Positions 20,477 through 30,008 of a DNA stretch of 64,000 bases are shown piece after piece. The first letter of the stretch is position 1. The number at the start of each line of letters is the position of its first letter. The position numbers and the translations under genes are program-made. The stretch is from positions 1,488,001-1,552,000 of the forward strand of contig JAGPXD010000007.1 of assembly GCA_020746995.1 (NCBI GenBank), given 5' to 3'. Below the pieces are notes generated by a model. That model ran no database searches. It saw nothing but the letters and a program-made list of their open reading frames with translations, and was not told the origin of the DNA. The stretch is from Plectosphaerella cucumerina. Its lineage: Eukaryota; Ascomycota; Sordariomycetes; Glomerellales; Plectosphaerellaceae.

Positions 20477-21682
20477 ATGGCCCCATCTGCTATCGACCCG
20501 TCCATCACAGAGACCGTCCAGCCCCGCAAGGTCTCCCTTGGACTGCCAGAGCCCGCTCTTGAGCGCCTCACAAAGGCCGGCATCGATCTCTCCGCCGGCT
20601 ACCCCTACCGCCCCCTGAAGCCCCTGTACCTCCAGGACGTCTACAAGATCCGCGGCGAGGAGGTTCCCTACGAAGACGCCGGCGCCAGGGCCGACAAGGC
20701 CAAGACAAGCCTCCTCTCGGCCGCCACCAAGGTCACAGACCTCACCACCCACATCGGCACTGAGATCGAGGGCCTCCAGCTCAAGGACCTGACACCCACC
20801 CAGCGCGACGAGCTCGCACTCCTCATCGCCGAGCGCAGCGTCGTCTTCTTTCGCGGCCAGGATCTCTCGCCCCAGCAGCAGCGCGAGCTCGGCGACCACT
20901 TTGGCCAAGTCGAGGTCCACCCTCAAGTCCCCAGCGTCCCAGGCGTCCCCGGCACGACCGTCATCTGGCCCGACCTCCAGGCCACCGAGATCCCGGCCTC
21001 GTTCCGGCGCCCCGGTGGTGCTTCCCGTTGGCACACGGACCTGGTTCATGAGTTGCAGCCCGCGGGAATCACACATCTGCACAACGACACGGTACCGCCC
21101 ATCGGCGGCGACACGCTCTGGGCGTCGGGGTACTCGGCGTATGAGAAGCTCTCCCCTGACTTCCGCCGCATTATCGATGGCAAGCGGGCTGTTTACCGCT
21201 CTGCCCATGCGTACCTTGACCGCGATGACCCGAACGCCGGGCCGCGCTTCGTCGAGCGAACTCACCCCTTGGTGAGAGTCCACCCGGCCACGGGATGGAA
21301 GGCTCTCTGGGTGAACCGCGCCATGACGGTGCGCATTGTTGGCCTGGACCCGGCAGAGAGTGACTTGATTCTGGGGTATTTGTATGATGTGTACGAGCGC
21401 AGCGTTGATATTCAAGTCCGCTTCAAGTGGACGCCGGGGACGAGCGCCCTGTGGGACAACAGGTAGTAACCCCCTGAAAGTTATGTGGTGATTTGTGCTA
21501 ATGGAGACAGGATCACAATTCACAATGCGAGCTGGGACTATGCCGGCAAGCACCCGCGACACGGCACGCGTGTGACTTCGTTGGCCGAGGTGCCTTACTT
21601 TGACCCCGATGCGCCGACCAGAAGGCAGGCTCTGGGGTTGCTGGATGAGGATGAGAAGGCGGCCTTGGGAGTGAAGGAGTAG
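20477..21682 (+). CDS. TauD/TfdA-type Fe(II)/2-oxoglutarate dioxygenase (Jlp1-like)
   Basis: Two exons, 20477-21462 and 21511-21682, split by a 48-nt intron (GTAGTA...ACAG), 385 residues. The metal triad is present: H186-T-D188 in S-R-W-H-T-D-L-V-H, and distal H333 in R-I-T-I-H-N-A-S-W-D. A downstream Arg (R345 or R349) would bind 2-oxoglutarate. The intron falls just before the distal His. The order S-V-V-F-F-R-G-Q-D-L near 120-130 and the length match fungal sulfonate/taurine-type dioxygenases such as yeast Jlp1, which release sulfite from sulfonates for use as a sulfur source. Substrate cannot be told from sequence: relatives also act on other acids. It is divergent from a Dal5-family transporter, a natural uptake partner. 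Confidence 0.88.
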
Positions 21683-22292
21683 CCCCAGGAGCAGCATGGC
21701 TTACGAGGATCATTGACTATGACCCAGATTGTACCACATTTCCTTATTTATCTAACGATCCGGGGTAAGGCTCAAGTAATGTACCTACACTTCATAAGAA
21801 CAGAATGGAACTTGTATCTCCTTCCTCTGCATTCAACGTTTGGCTTGATGGGATTCTCACACAAGCAGGGATGGATCCTCACTGACAAAAGTACGACACC
21901 GGAGGTTTGCTCCCGTCCGGGGTGAGAACTACCGAGACCTGGCGTTCGGAGAATCCCAGGTTACATCTGCGGCATGCATGGTGGGCACACGGTCCCCAGA
22001 CCCCATGCGCCCCAGTCAGATCGATTGCCGTATATGAGCCTGCCACCTCCAGCTGGACGTGGACTTCGGATTGAACATCACAACCATAGGTAGTCTGCAT
22101 GTGTCTTCAAGGCGACATGCGAGTTCCAGAATACCAGCAGAATAAAGCAAGAAAATGTTGGCATTGCTAGTATGTGCGTGATGCTGTGTGATGGTGAGCC
22201 AGACTGATGCCAGCCAGCTTCCAGGATGTGTCCAAGTCAAACTCCAGATCTGACGAGTAATATGTACAATGAACAGACAGTAAGGAAAAAGC
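21683..22292. other. intergenic region between convergent genes
   Basis: 610 bases holding the 3' untranslated regions of the TauD-type and peptidase-like genes. Nothing else recognised. Confidence 0.5.
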
Positions 22293-24035
22293 CTAGATGG
22301 TCACCTGGACCTGAGCATCGGTGAAGCGGGTGATGGCAGGGTTGATATCCGTCTCACCAGCCCTTCCATCGCAACCACGGTCAGGCACGAACATCATGTA
22401 CGTGCCAGAAGAGCAGGTGAAGGCAACTTCGGCATCACCTCCGATAACAACCGAACCAGAAAGGTTGGCACCGCCCTGGACAATGGCATTGTCCTTGACG
22501 ACAACGTTGCCGCCGACAACAGCACCGCCGTTGAGCCATGCCAGACCCTCGATGCGGGCGTTACCGCTAACCCTCGCGTTGCCGTAGACAGCAGCACGAG
22601 GTCCAACGTAGGCCGTCGCGGCGACGGTGGCGCTGTTGTCCACCCAGCCGCCACCGTTCGAGTGCCAGCGGCCGTCACGCGCAGCAGGCTTGACATATCC
22701 GGGCTCGAAGCCCGAAGGGGTGGCGCCGGAGATGCCAAACTCATAAGCGTAGCGGTACTGCGTCGTGTAGCCACTCTCCCAGTTGTACTTGTGAATACCC
22801 GTGGTGGGAGCTCCAACAACAACGAGGTAGAGCTCCTCGCCAGCGTTGGTCTGGAACTGAATCTGGGCATCGGCGCCGGTGGAGAGGGGCCCGTAGCGGG
22901 GGGTGCCGTTGCGGACGGCAACGAAACCGTAGGACCAGCCGGAGCCAGCGGCGGCGTTGACATGGCCCTTGAAGTGCAGCTTGACGAGGCCGCCCGACGT
23001 GCTGGGGACGAGCCTGATCTTGTTGTAGCCGTAGTCGGAGGGGGCCAGGGCGGGAGGCACGGCGTAGTGGCCTGCAGCCTGGTTGACGGCGTCAACAGCG
23101 ATGCCGTTGTAGGCGTTGATGAAGCCTGCGCCGTAGACATTCTCGATGAAGGGCATGAAAGAAGCGCGGTTCTTGTAGTCGTAGGTAACTTGGCGCTGAG
23201 CATACTCTCCCATCTGGACGTTGAGCTGGGCCTGGGTGAGGCCGGCAATGCGACCGTACGTCTCGAGGGGGTGCTCGTTGTCGCGGGACTCGTTCCAGAG
23301 ACGGTTGAACATTGTGATGCCGCCGTTCTTGTCGCAGAGGTACTGGATGAGCATCCAGGCGCCGTAGTGGTGGCGGCTGGAGGAGTAGGCGAGGTTCTCG
23401 GTGCGGAGGAAGCGGGTGAGGTCGCCGGCGCCGGTATTGGGGTAGATCTGCATGGCCATGAACTCGGCGCTGGCCTCCCAGAAGGTGCCGGAGGAGGGGT
23501 CGGTGAAGCCGAAGCCGGGGCGGCCGAGGAAGGCGAGGTTCTGGAAGACGTGACCCAGCTCGTGGGCGAGGCCCCAGGAGCCGGGGAGGGCGGCGCCGGG
23601 GGCGACGTTGATGACGCCGACGACACCGTCGGCGCTGCCGCCGGTGGCCCAGGCGTCGAGGGCAGCACGGTTCCAGGTGTTTGTGATGATGACGATGATC
23701 TTGTACTGGGCGACGGCGCCCGAGTCGGGGGTGAACTTCATCGTGTCCATGTAGTAGCGGTAGAGGGTTTCGAGCTGGGAGATGACGTTGGCCGGGTCGA
23801 AGTTGTAGGGGCTCGCGGCGGACGCGGGGTTGGTGCCGGACTTTTCACCCCAGAGGAGGATGAAGTTGTCGGACTCGCGGGTGCGGGACTGGACCCAGGG
23901 GACCTCGCCCGTCTGAGCCCAAGAGGGAGGGATGAAGACCGTCTTTGCGGCGGCGACGGGCGAGGCCATCATGGAGAGGGCCCAGGCCACGCCCAGGGGG
24001 GCGAGGCGGAGGAGTTTGGAGCCAAGCATGGTCAA
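22293..24035 (-). CDS. secreted HExxH metallopeptidase-like protein (AvrXca/Svx-like) with beta-helix tail
   Basis: One exon, 580 residues, with a signal peptide (residues 1-30, ending A-A-A-K). A second ATG two codons downstream is also possible. The catalytic-type motif is H158-E-L-G-H162 with a Glu 24 residues later (F-W-E187-A-S-A-E191), the arrangement of gluzincin zinc proteases. The region around residues 55-430, beginning F-I-L-L-W-G-E-K-S-G-T, resembles the bacterial AvrXca/Svx secreted proteins (I believe now grouped as DUF6055), found in plant pathogens and soil actinobacteria. Residues about 466-537 form hexapeptide-like repeats (A-x-V-x-G-N/D-A), a likely left-handed beta-helix, followed by a short tail with two Cys. 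Activity and substrate are unproven. The lack of introns and the bacterial relatives raise the possibility of horizontal transfer. Confidence 0.75.
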   Translation of the reverse strand: MTMLGSKLLRLAPLGVAWALSMMASPVAAAKTVFIPPSWAQTGEVPWVQSRTRESDNFILLWGEKSGTNPASAASPYNFDPANVISQLETLYRYYMDTMKFTPDSGAVAQYKIIVIITNTWNRAALDAWATGGSADGVVGVINVAPGAALPGSWGLAHELGHVFQNLAFLGRPGFGFTDPSSGTFWEASAEFMAMQIYPNTGAGDLTRFLRTENLAYSSSRHHYGAWMLIQYLCDKNGGITMFNRLWNESRDNEHPLETYGRIAGLTQAQLNVQMGEYAQRQVTYDYKNRASFMPFIENVYGAGFINAYNGIAVDAVNQAAGHYAVPPALAPSDYGYNKIRLVPSTSGGLVKLHFKGHVNAAAGSGWSYGFVAVRNGTPRYGPLSTGADAQIQFQTNAGEELYLVVVGAPTTGIHKYNWESGYTTQYRYAYEFGISGATPSGFEPGYVKPAARDGRWHSNGGGWVDNSATVAATAYVGPRAAVYGNARVSGNARIEGLAWLNGGAVVGGNVVVKDNAIVQGGANLSGSVVIGGDAEVAFTCSSGTYMMFVPDRGCDGRAGETDINPAITRFTDAQVQVTI

Positions 24036-24119
24036 CAGCCGGACTGGGAAGAGAAGGATAGAAAGAAAGTGAAGAGCCTGGTGGGGAGAAGGATGATCAA
24101 CAGAGGGACCATAAGTATT

Positions 24120-24128
24120 GCTTTTATG
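24120..24128 (-). promoter_or_regulatory. possible TATA-like element of the peptidase-like gene
   Basis: On the minus strand this reads CATAAAAG, about 90 bases upstream of the ATG at 24035, a reasonable distance for a core promoter. Sequence match only. Confidence 0.3.
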
Positions 24129-26392
24129 TTCTAATCCTCAGTATCCCTTCGTATCTTCTTCCCATGTAACCTCGGATTCGGCACCTCAGGAAGTTGACGC
24201 TTGGAATGCCCCTGTACCAGACCCTGCCATTCAATCAGTTTGCGACCAAGTGGAGGGCTCGTACAATATCAACAGACGACTCAACAGACGATATGAAGCC
24301 TGTTTACTGGGGCCGGCATGATCCTAGACCCCTAACCCATGCGACGTTGCTTTGAATGGTACGAAAAAGAAGTTAAAAAGAATCCAGAAGCCTCGGAGGA
24401 AAGGAGACGCCGGGAAATGACCCGCGTGTCATGTGTCATGGCTTTGGCTTTGCTGACGGTGCAATTAGCGCCCCAATGGAACGAGGTCGAGCTCTTCAAG
24501 AGGGTGGGCAATGATGTTCTCACTACCAACGATATCACCTAGACGTGACCTTCAAGTCACACCCGGGCCACACGCTCCAATCCCATCACCTATCTACTTG
24601 ATCACAACTTCCTCGCGGCGCCTGGTCTTCCGATTCTTGAAGCAGAATGTGACATTTCTAGCAAACCCAGAATTTGTCGATCCCACCCACCGACCCCAAA
24701 TTTCCCGAACTCTTCACTTCAAACACTGGACTCTTCCCCTGGAGCAGGCCACCCCCTGTCCCCCCTGACGTTTTCATCTCATCTGCGACTTCAACTCCCG
24801 GGTACCGGCACATTTTCCTCGGAGCGGAGAATTGACCCCGGATCATCCATGCTTCTGGGAAATGTTCCGTCAATAGGGCTGCCCAGCCGGCTGGGTGTGT
24901 GAAGTCATGGCGCTGGCTGCAGTACCCGGTCGGGTCTGGACCGAGTTCAGCGTCTGGAAGGGACAAGTCGTTGAGTGCTTTTACGTGACCTGATTGAGTA
25001 GCGCAGGTTGCTTCAGGATCGGCTTTGAAAAAGCACCTCGGCCTGTACCAGGTGCACCTCCCCCGTCTTGCTCACACTGACTGTTGCTGTCCCTCGCTGC
25101 ATTTCGCCGCAGGATTGCTGGGGAAGCATCTCAAATTCAGAAGACCACGTCGAAATCGATTCCGATCAGCTTCGCTTGTTGAAATTTTCTTCGCATCGGA
25201 GATTCTACTTGAAATGCCAAGTCGTTGTGGATCTTGAAATCCTATCAAGAGCAAACATGAGATCACCAGTCGAAAGAGTTGCGAGTCTCCAACTGTTCGT
25301 TGAAAGGGAAAGAACTTTGAGGCTCGGGAACTCATAGACTTTCTTCAAAAAAAGTCGTTGCCGGCCACCCCTGCCGACTTGTTGATCATCCGGCTTTCGT
25401 CTCACATGTCACCTTGCGCATTCATCTTGATAAGATGTAGTTCACCTGGAAAGCCCATCGTGCGCAAGTTATCATTGTGCCAGATATATCAAGAGCCAGT
25501 AGACTAGGGTTGTCATTGAAGTTCATGATATGTCATTATTGGCTACGAGGAGGTAGAATCCCGTCCCGAGCTACCTACATGTAGGCACGGTCAGCCCTAC
25601 GGCTAAAACTCCAACAACACAGGTCATGGACTCATGGAACATAAGGGGGAGAACACATGCAAGCTCAGTTATGACTAAAGCCGTTGACTTGGCCTCTAGA
25701 GACTCCAAGGTCTGCACAGGTAGACCACAGCAAGAACCGAGCACATGCAGCCCTGTACCCGAGAGTCAACAGTCCCGGAGAATCGCAAGCCCCAGCTCGC
25801 AACCGCCACACCGGTTCCTTGGCAAGACATTCAACTGCAAACTCCCAATTTCCGACCCGTTCCTCATCCATGCAGAGGAGCACGCCACAGCCAGACAAAC
25901 ACGTGTGGTGGCGTCCTCCAGGGTCCGCAACCACACCCACACCACCACCATCACCAACCCCACGGTAAGCAGGGCCCTCATGCACGTCGCGGGTTGATCG
26001 CCCCTCTCAGAGTCAACATGGCGTGGCGTGGTGTGCGATGCCTCTTGAAAAACCCCTCCCCTGGCCGATAGCCGGGTGTCACCATCCCGCCACGAATTGC
26101 GTGCTCCCCGAAACACCGTCGGAGCCTCGGGCTCTAGGGCGATGACGCCTTCAGCGACCCCTCCAACGAACCCCTCCGACAAAAGCCCACGGCGGGGTTG
26201 TATCACGTCCAGCATCGCACGATGCCCGCTGTGGGTTGATAAGCATTGTCGTTGCACCGGGCCGTTGCAGGAAAGAAGCCAGTTCGAGTACATGTACCCA
26301 GGCTGTGCCGCCAACCCGTCACAGTGTCCAGTCCAGCCCCTGACTTTGTACCACCAGAGATACCCCTTTTTGCTTTTGCTTCCTCCCCAGCC
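24129..26392. other. long divergent intergenic region
   Basis: About 2.3 kb between the peptidase-like gene and the monooxygenase, which are transcribed away from each other. It is relatively AT-rich between 24.1 and 25.7 kb and includes a 12-bp palindrome, CCTACATGTAGG, near 25574. No frame with a recognisable product. A decayed gene cannot be excluded. Confidence 0.5.
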
Positions 26393-27950
26393 ATGGCCTC
26401 CCCTCCGCAGTCTCCCCCTTCCGGCGTCGCGTCGGTCGCCGTCATCGGTGCCGGAATCAGCGGCGTTTGCTCCGCTGCATACGCCCTGAGGGAGGGCCTG
26501 TCCGTCACAGTCTTTGACCGATCAACCATTGCCGGCGGCGTGTGGCATTATGATGAGCGAAAGGCGGAGGAGCCGCCGTATCCCAACGAAAAGCCGTCTG
26601 AGGGCGACTACCGGTTGTCGCAGCCAGGCGAGCGCCGGTATCCCACGCCGCCGCCGGGCGACGCCGAGACGAAGACCGCACCACCGTCCGACACGGACCG
26701 GATCCGTTTCTCGCCTCCAGGGCCATGCTATGCGTGAGTCCCGTACCCTTACATTGAAGTTATACGTCACTAACATCACCAGCGGTCTCATGAACAACGT
26801 TCCCACCCGGCTCATGTCCTCCAACCTGGGCGCCTGGCCAGAGGGCACCCCCGACTTTACCAGCCAAAGCAACCTCGAAGCCTACGTCCAGCAACTCGCT
26901 CGCGACACCGGAGTCAACGGCGTCACCCGCTTCGGCACCCGCGTCGACGGCGTCAAAAAGTCCCCCGACGGCACCCGCTGGCACGTCCGCACCGTCCGCC
27001 TCGACGAGGCCACCGGCGCCCTGCAGGACGAAGACTGGACCTTCGACGCCGTCGTCGTCGCCACGGGCCACTACAACATGCCCCGCGTGCCAGATATCCC
27101 TGGCCTCGCAGCCTGGAAGGCTGCCTTCCCCGACCGCGTCACCCACTCCAAGCGCTATCGCACCCCCGATACCTACCGGGACAAGAACCTCTTCATCATC
27201 GGCGGAGGCGTCTCTTCCGTCGACATCTGCCGAGAGCTTGACGGCAAGGCAAAGAAGGTGTACCAGAGCACCCGTCTCGGCAAGTATGATCTGCCGACCA
27301 TCCTCCTCCCCTCCAACACCGAGCGCGTCGCGGGCGTGGCACGCTTTGAGCTCGATGAGACGACCTCACCATCCGGACCCGATGACCACCTCCCCGGCCG
27401 CATCATTCTCACAGACGGCCGTGTCATCGACGACATCGACAACGTTGTCCTCGGCACAGGCTATATCACCTCCTACCCCTTCCTCCAAGACCTTCACTCC
27501 GACACGGCCACCCAAGAAGAAGCTGGCGACCGTCTCCTCGTCACCCGCGAAGGCGACATGACGCACAACCTCCACCGCGACATCTGGTACATCGAGGACC
27601 CGACTCTATCCTTCGTCGGCGCCCCCTACCACGTGTCAACTTTCTCCCTTTTCAGCTTCCAGGCCCAGGCCGTCTCGCGCGTGCTGGCCGGCAAGGCGCG
27701 CCTGCCACCCAGGGAAGAGAGGCGGCGGCTGTATCGTGAGCGCGTTGCTGAACGAGGCCTCGGAAGGGACTTCCACAGTCTACGCGCCCATGGTGCGGAG
27801 GTCGAGTATCTTGACTCGTTGAACGCGTGGCTTGATGCCGATGCCAAGGAGCTTGGGCATGCACCAATCGAGGGCATCAGCGAGGCCTGGAGGGCGGGAT
27901 ACTGGGAGTTCAAGCAGGCGATGAAGAACCGCTTGGGCGTGGAACTGTAG
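26393..27950 (+). CDS. flavin-containing monooxygenase (FMO family)
   Basis: Two exons, 26393-26733 and 26783-27950, with a 49-nt intron (GTGAGT...CCAG), 502 residues. FAD-binding G-A-G-I-S-G is at residues 19-24, followed by the E/D-R end of the first Rossmann strand (V-F-D-R) and G-G-V-W. The FMO-type stretch around Y-R-T-P after H-S-K-R precedes a second nucleotide-binding motif, I-I-G-G-G-V-S-S near 265-272 for NADPH. The A-T-G-H-Y pattern (V-V-V-A-T-G-H-Y-N-M-P) is present. FMOs oxygenate soft nucleophiles (N, S) or carbonyls. Fungal proteins of this branch are usually annotated as thiol-specific or dimethylaniline-type. It lies tail to tail, 103 bp apart, with the DUF1479 gene, hinting at a joint pathway (inference). 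Confidence 0.88.
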
Positions 27951-28053
27951 AGGAAGCGAGCATGTATGATTTAGCTGGCGTTATTGCATCATGAACCTAA
28001 GAAAACCGACGCACCGAGAAGTCCGAACGCCTACCCCTGACCTGACCCCTGAA

Positions 28054-29588
28054 TCACCTCAGCACACTGTTCCCATATTCCAGCACCGCCCGCTCGCCCT
28101 CGCTCTTCGCGGCAGACACATCAAACGGCGCATATCCCAATCCCCTCAGACCTTCAACGCCCGCCACGGCCTTCAACTCCTCCACTCCTGGCCGTCCAAC
28201 ATGCGCACTCTCGCCCACGCCGCCAGGGAAGTCCACCGGCGGAATACCTTGCTCAAAGTGCGCCCTCTGCTGCCTCACATAGTCGACAGAAGCCTTGGTC
28301 ACCGGACAACTCGGGATGTACATGACGCTCGAGTCACCCTTGCCAGCATGCACCCTATCAACGCTGTGAATCGTATCGCAGTGCCACGCAACATAATCCC
28401 CCGGCGCGATCTGCGGCACATGGACCATGGTGTTCGCAAGATCCAAATGCGGGTGCCACGCCTCACTGAGCTCCTGGCACAGTCCCGGCTCAGCACCCTG
28501 CAGCGCCGTTGACGTTGCCTCCTCAAGCTTCCAACCGCTGGGGGATAGCGGATCGCCTCCCCTCGGCGCGAAGAACGGCCTGAGCAGGTAATACGCCGTC
28601 GCAAGGTTGAACAGCGGGTTCACCAACAACGTCCCCTCTCCAGGCGCTGTGTGCGAGAGGCCAAGCCAGCCCTGGAACATGCGGAACATGCTGCACGAGC
28701 CTGCGCCGTGGTAAAGGTCCGAGACGGCGTCGAGTCGCGCGCTCGTCTCCCAGGGGTCGAACGACTCCCAACGCCCGCGGAGGACCTCGTCGTACACTCC
28801 TCCGCGGCCATAGCCCTCGTCCTCCCACCGCTCGACGCTGCCGCCATCGACGTGCGGGCCAAGCGCGAAGCCGGCGTCGCCAGGCTGGCGGATGCGGAGA
28901 CGGTCGGCGTAGATGAGAGGCTGGGTGGTGGACACCTCGGCGTTGGGGTCCTTGGAGTGGTAGTAGGACATGAGGAAGGCTTGTGCCTTGAGCATGTTTG
29001 GATGAGTCCTGCCGGCGAGCTGCGGACGAGACCAGTAGAGCTCAAAGACTGCGGGCTTGTCAGCCGGGAAGGCTGTAGTGTGTCAGTTTGTGTACAACTC
29101 GAGCCCAGGGGGGGAGGTAAGTACTGACATTTGGTCGACGGGTTCGCTGCGATGTACTCCTCAAGCTCCGTCTTGTAATCCCGCGCTTCCTTCTCAGGAA
29201 CAACTTGTCGCACAACAGCGACGCCTCGTTTTCTGAACGCTTCGTTGAACGCCTCCGAGGGTGCGCCAATGTCGGCAAAGTTGATTTCCGGGATGATGGT
29301 CGCCCTGTTGGCCTTGATGTGCTCCGTCTCATGAGAAAGTCGTTCGAGCAGACGGTTCCAGCTCTCTTGCAGGGCATCTCTGCCGGCGCTGCGCTCAAGA
29401 AGGCTGCGCTTGACGTCTGCGAATCGGGGAGGAAGGGGTACGTCCTCGCCGCCGGACAGGGAGCGGAAGACGGCGGAGATGTCGCCCTCTTTCCGGGCGG
29501 CCTGGCCCATTATGGATCGGCGGTTGTGACAGCGCTTTCCCAAGCCCAGAAGGCCGAAATGCCCGCGGAGGGTCTGGGTTCTGAGCAT
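28054..29588 (-). CDS. DUF1479 (YbiU-like) putative Fe(II)/2OG oxygenase
   Basis: Two exons, 29129-29588 and 28054-29072, with a 56-nt intron (GTCAGT...CTACAG), 492 residues from the ATG at 29586-29588. The first 30 residues are basic and Ser/Leu-rich (M-L-R-T-Q-T-L-R-G-H), suitable for a mitochondrial presequence; a later Met gives a shorter form. DUF1479 hallmarks: the R-G-V-A-V-V-R near 130, F-P-A-D-K-P and L-Y-W-S after the splice, G-P-H-V-D-G-G-S with a candidate metal H-x-D near 235, and the H-C-D-T-I-H-S-V segment near 400. The family is folded like cupin/2OG oxygenases but the reaction is not established. Fungal members commonly sit in nutrient-utilisation neighbourhoods. Confidence 0.85.
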
Positions 29589-30008
29589 GTTGTTGTACTC
29601 GATGTCAACGTGTGAGTTGGCGAGGGATGAGTGTAGTTGGGAGCGTGGTCTTCGGCGGCACACTTTGGAAGGATACACATGAAATAATGGAGCTGTAATC
29701 GCCTACATATCTATGCGAATAAACCCTCCCCGGCGCGGTCTACTCCAAATTATACTCCCCAGGCGCGTCGAGAATGTCAACGGCTCGTCGTCAGACTCCC
29801 AAGCGGCGTTTGCCGCTTTCGGCAGTGCCGCCGGGCGGAAGGTCTAAAAGAGATAAAGCCGCCATCGCTGACGCCGCCGGCTTATCCTCTTCGGGAACTT
29901 TCCGACCTTTGACGACTCGCCACCCCTCCGCATCTAATACCCTCCATCTCGATGCCACTTCATACGGAAGTCGATCCTGGGGATGCGGGGTGCCCGAGGA
30001 TTGGAGGC
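29589..30008. other. intergenic region
   Basis: 420 bases between the DUF1479 start and the 3' end of the regulator upstream. No gene recognised. Confidence 0.5.
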
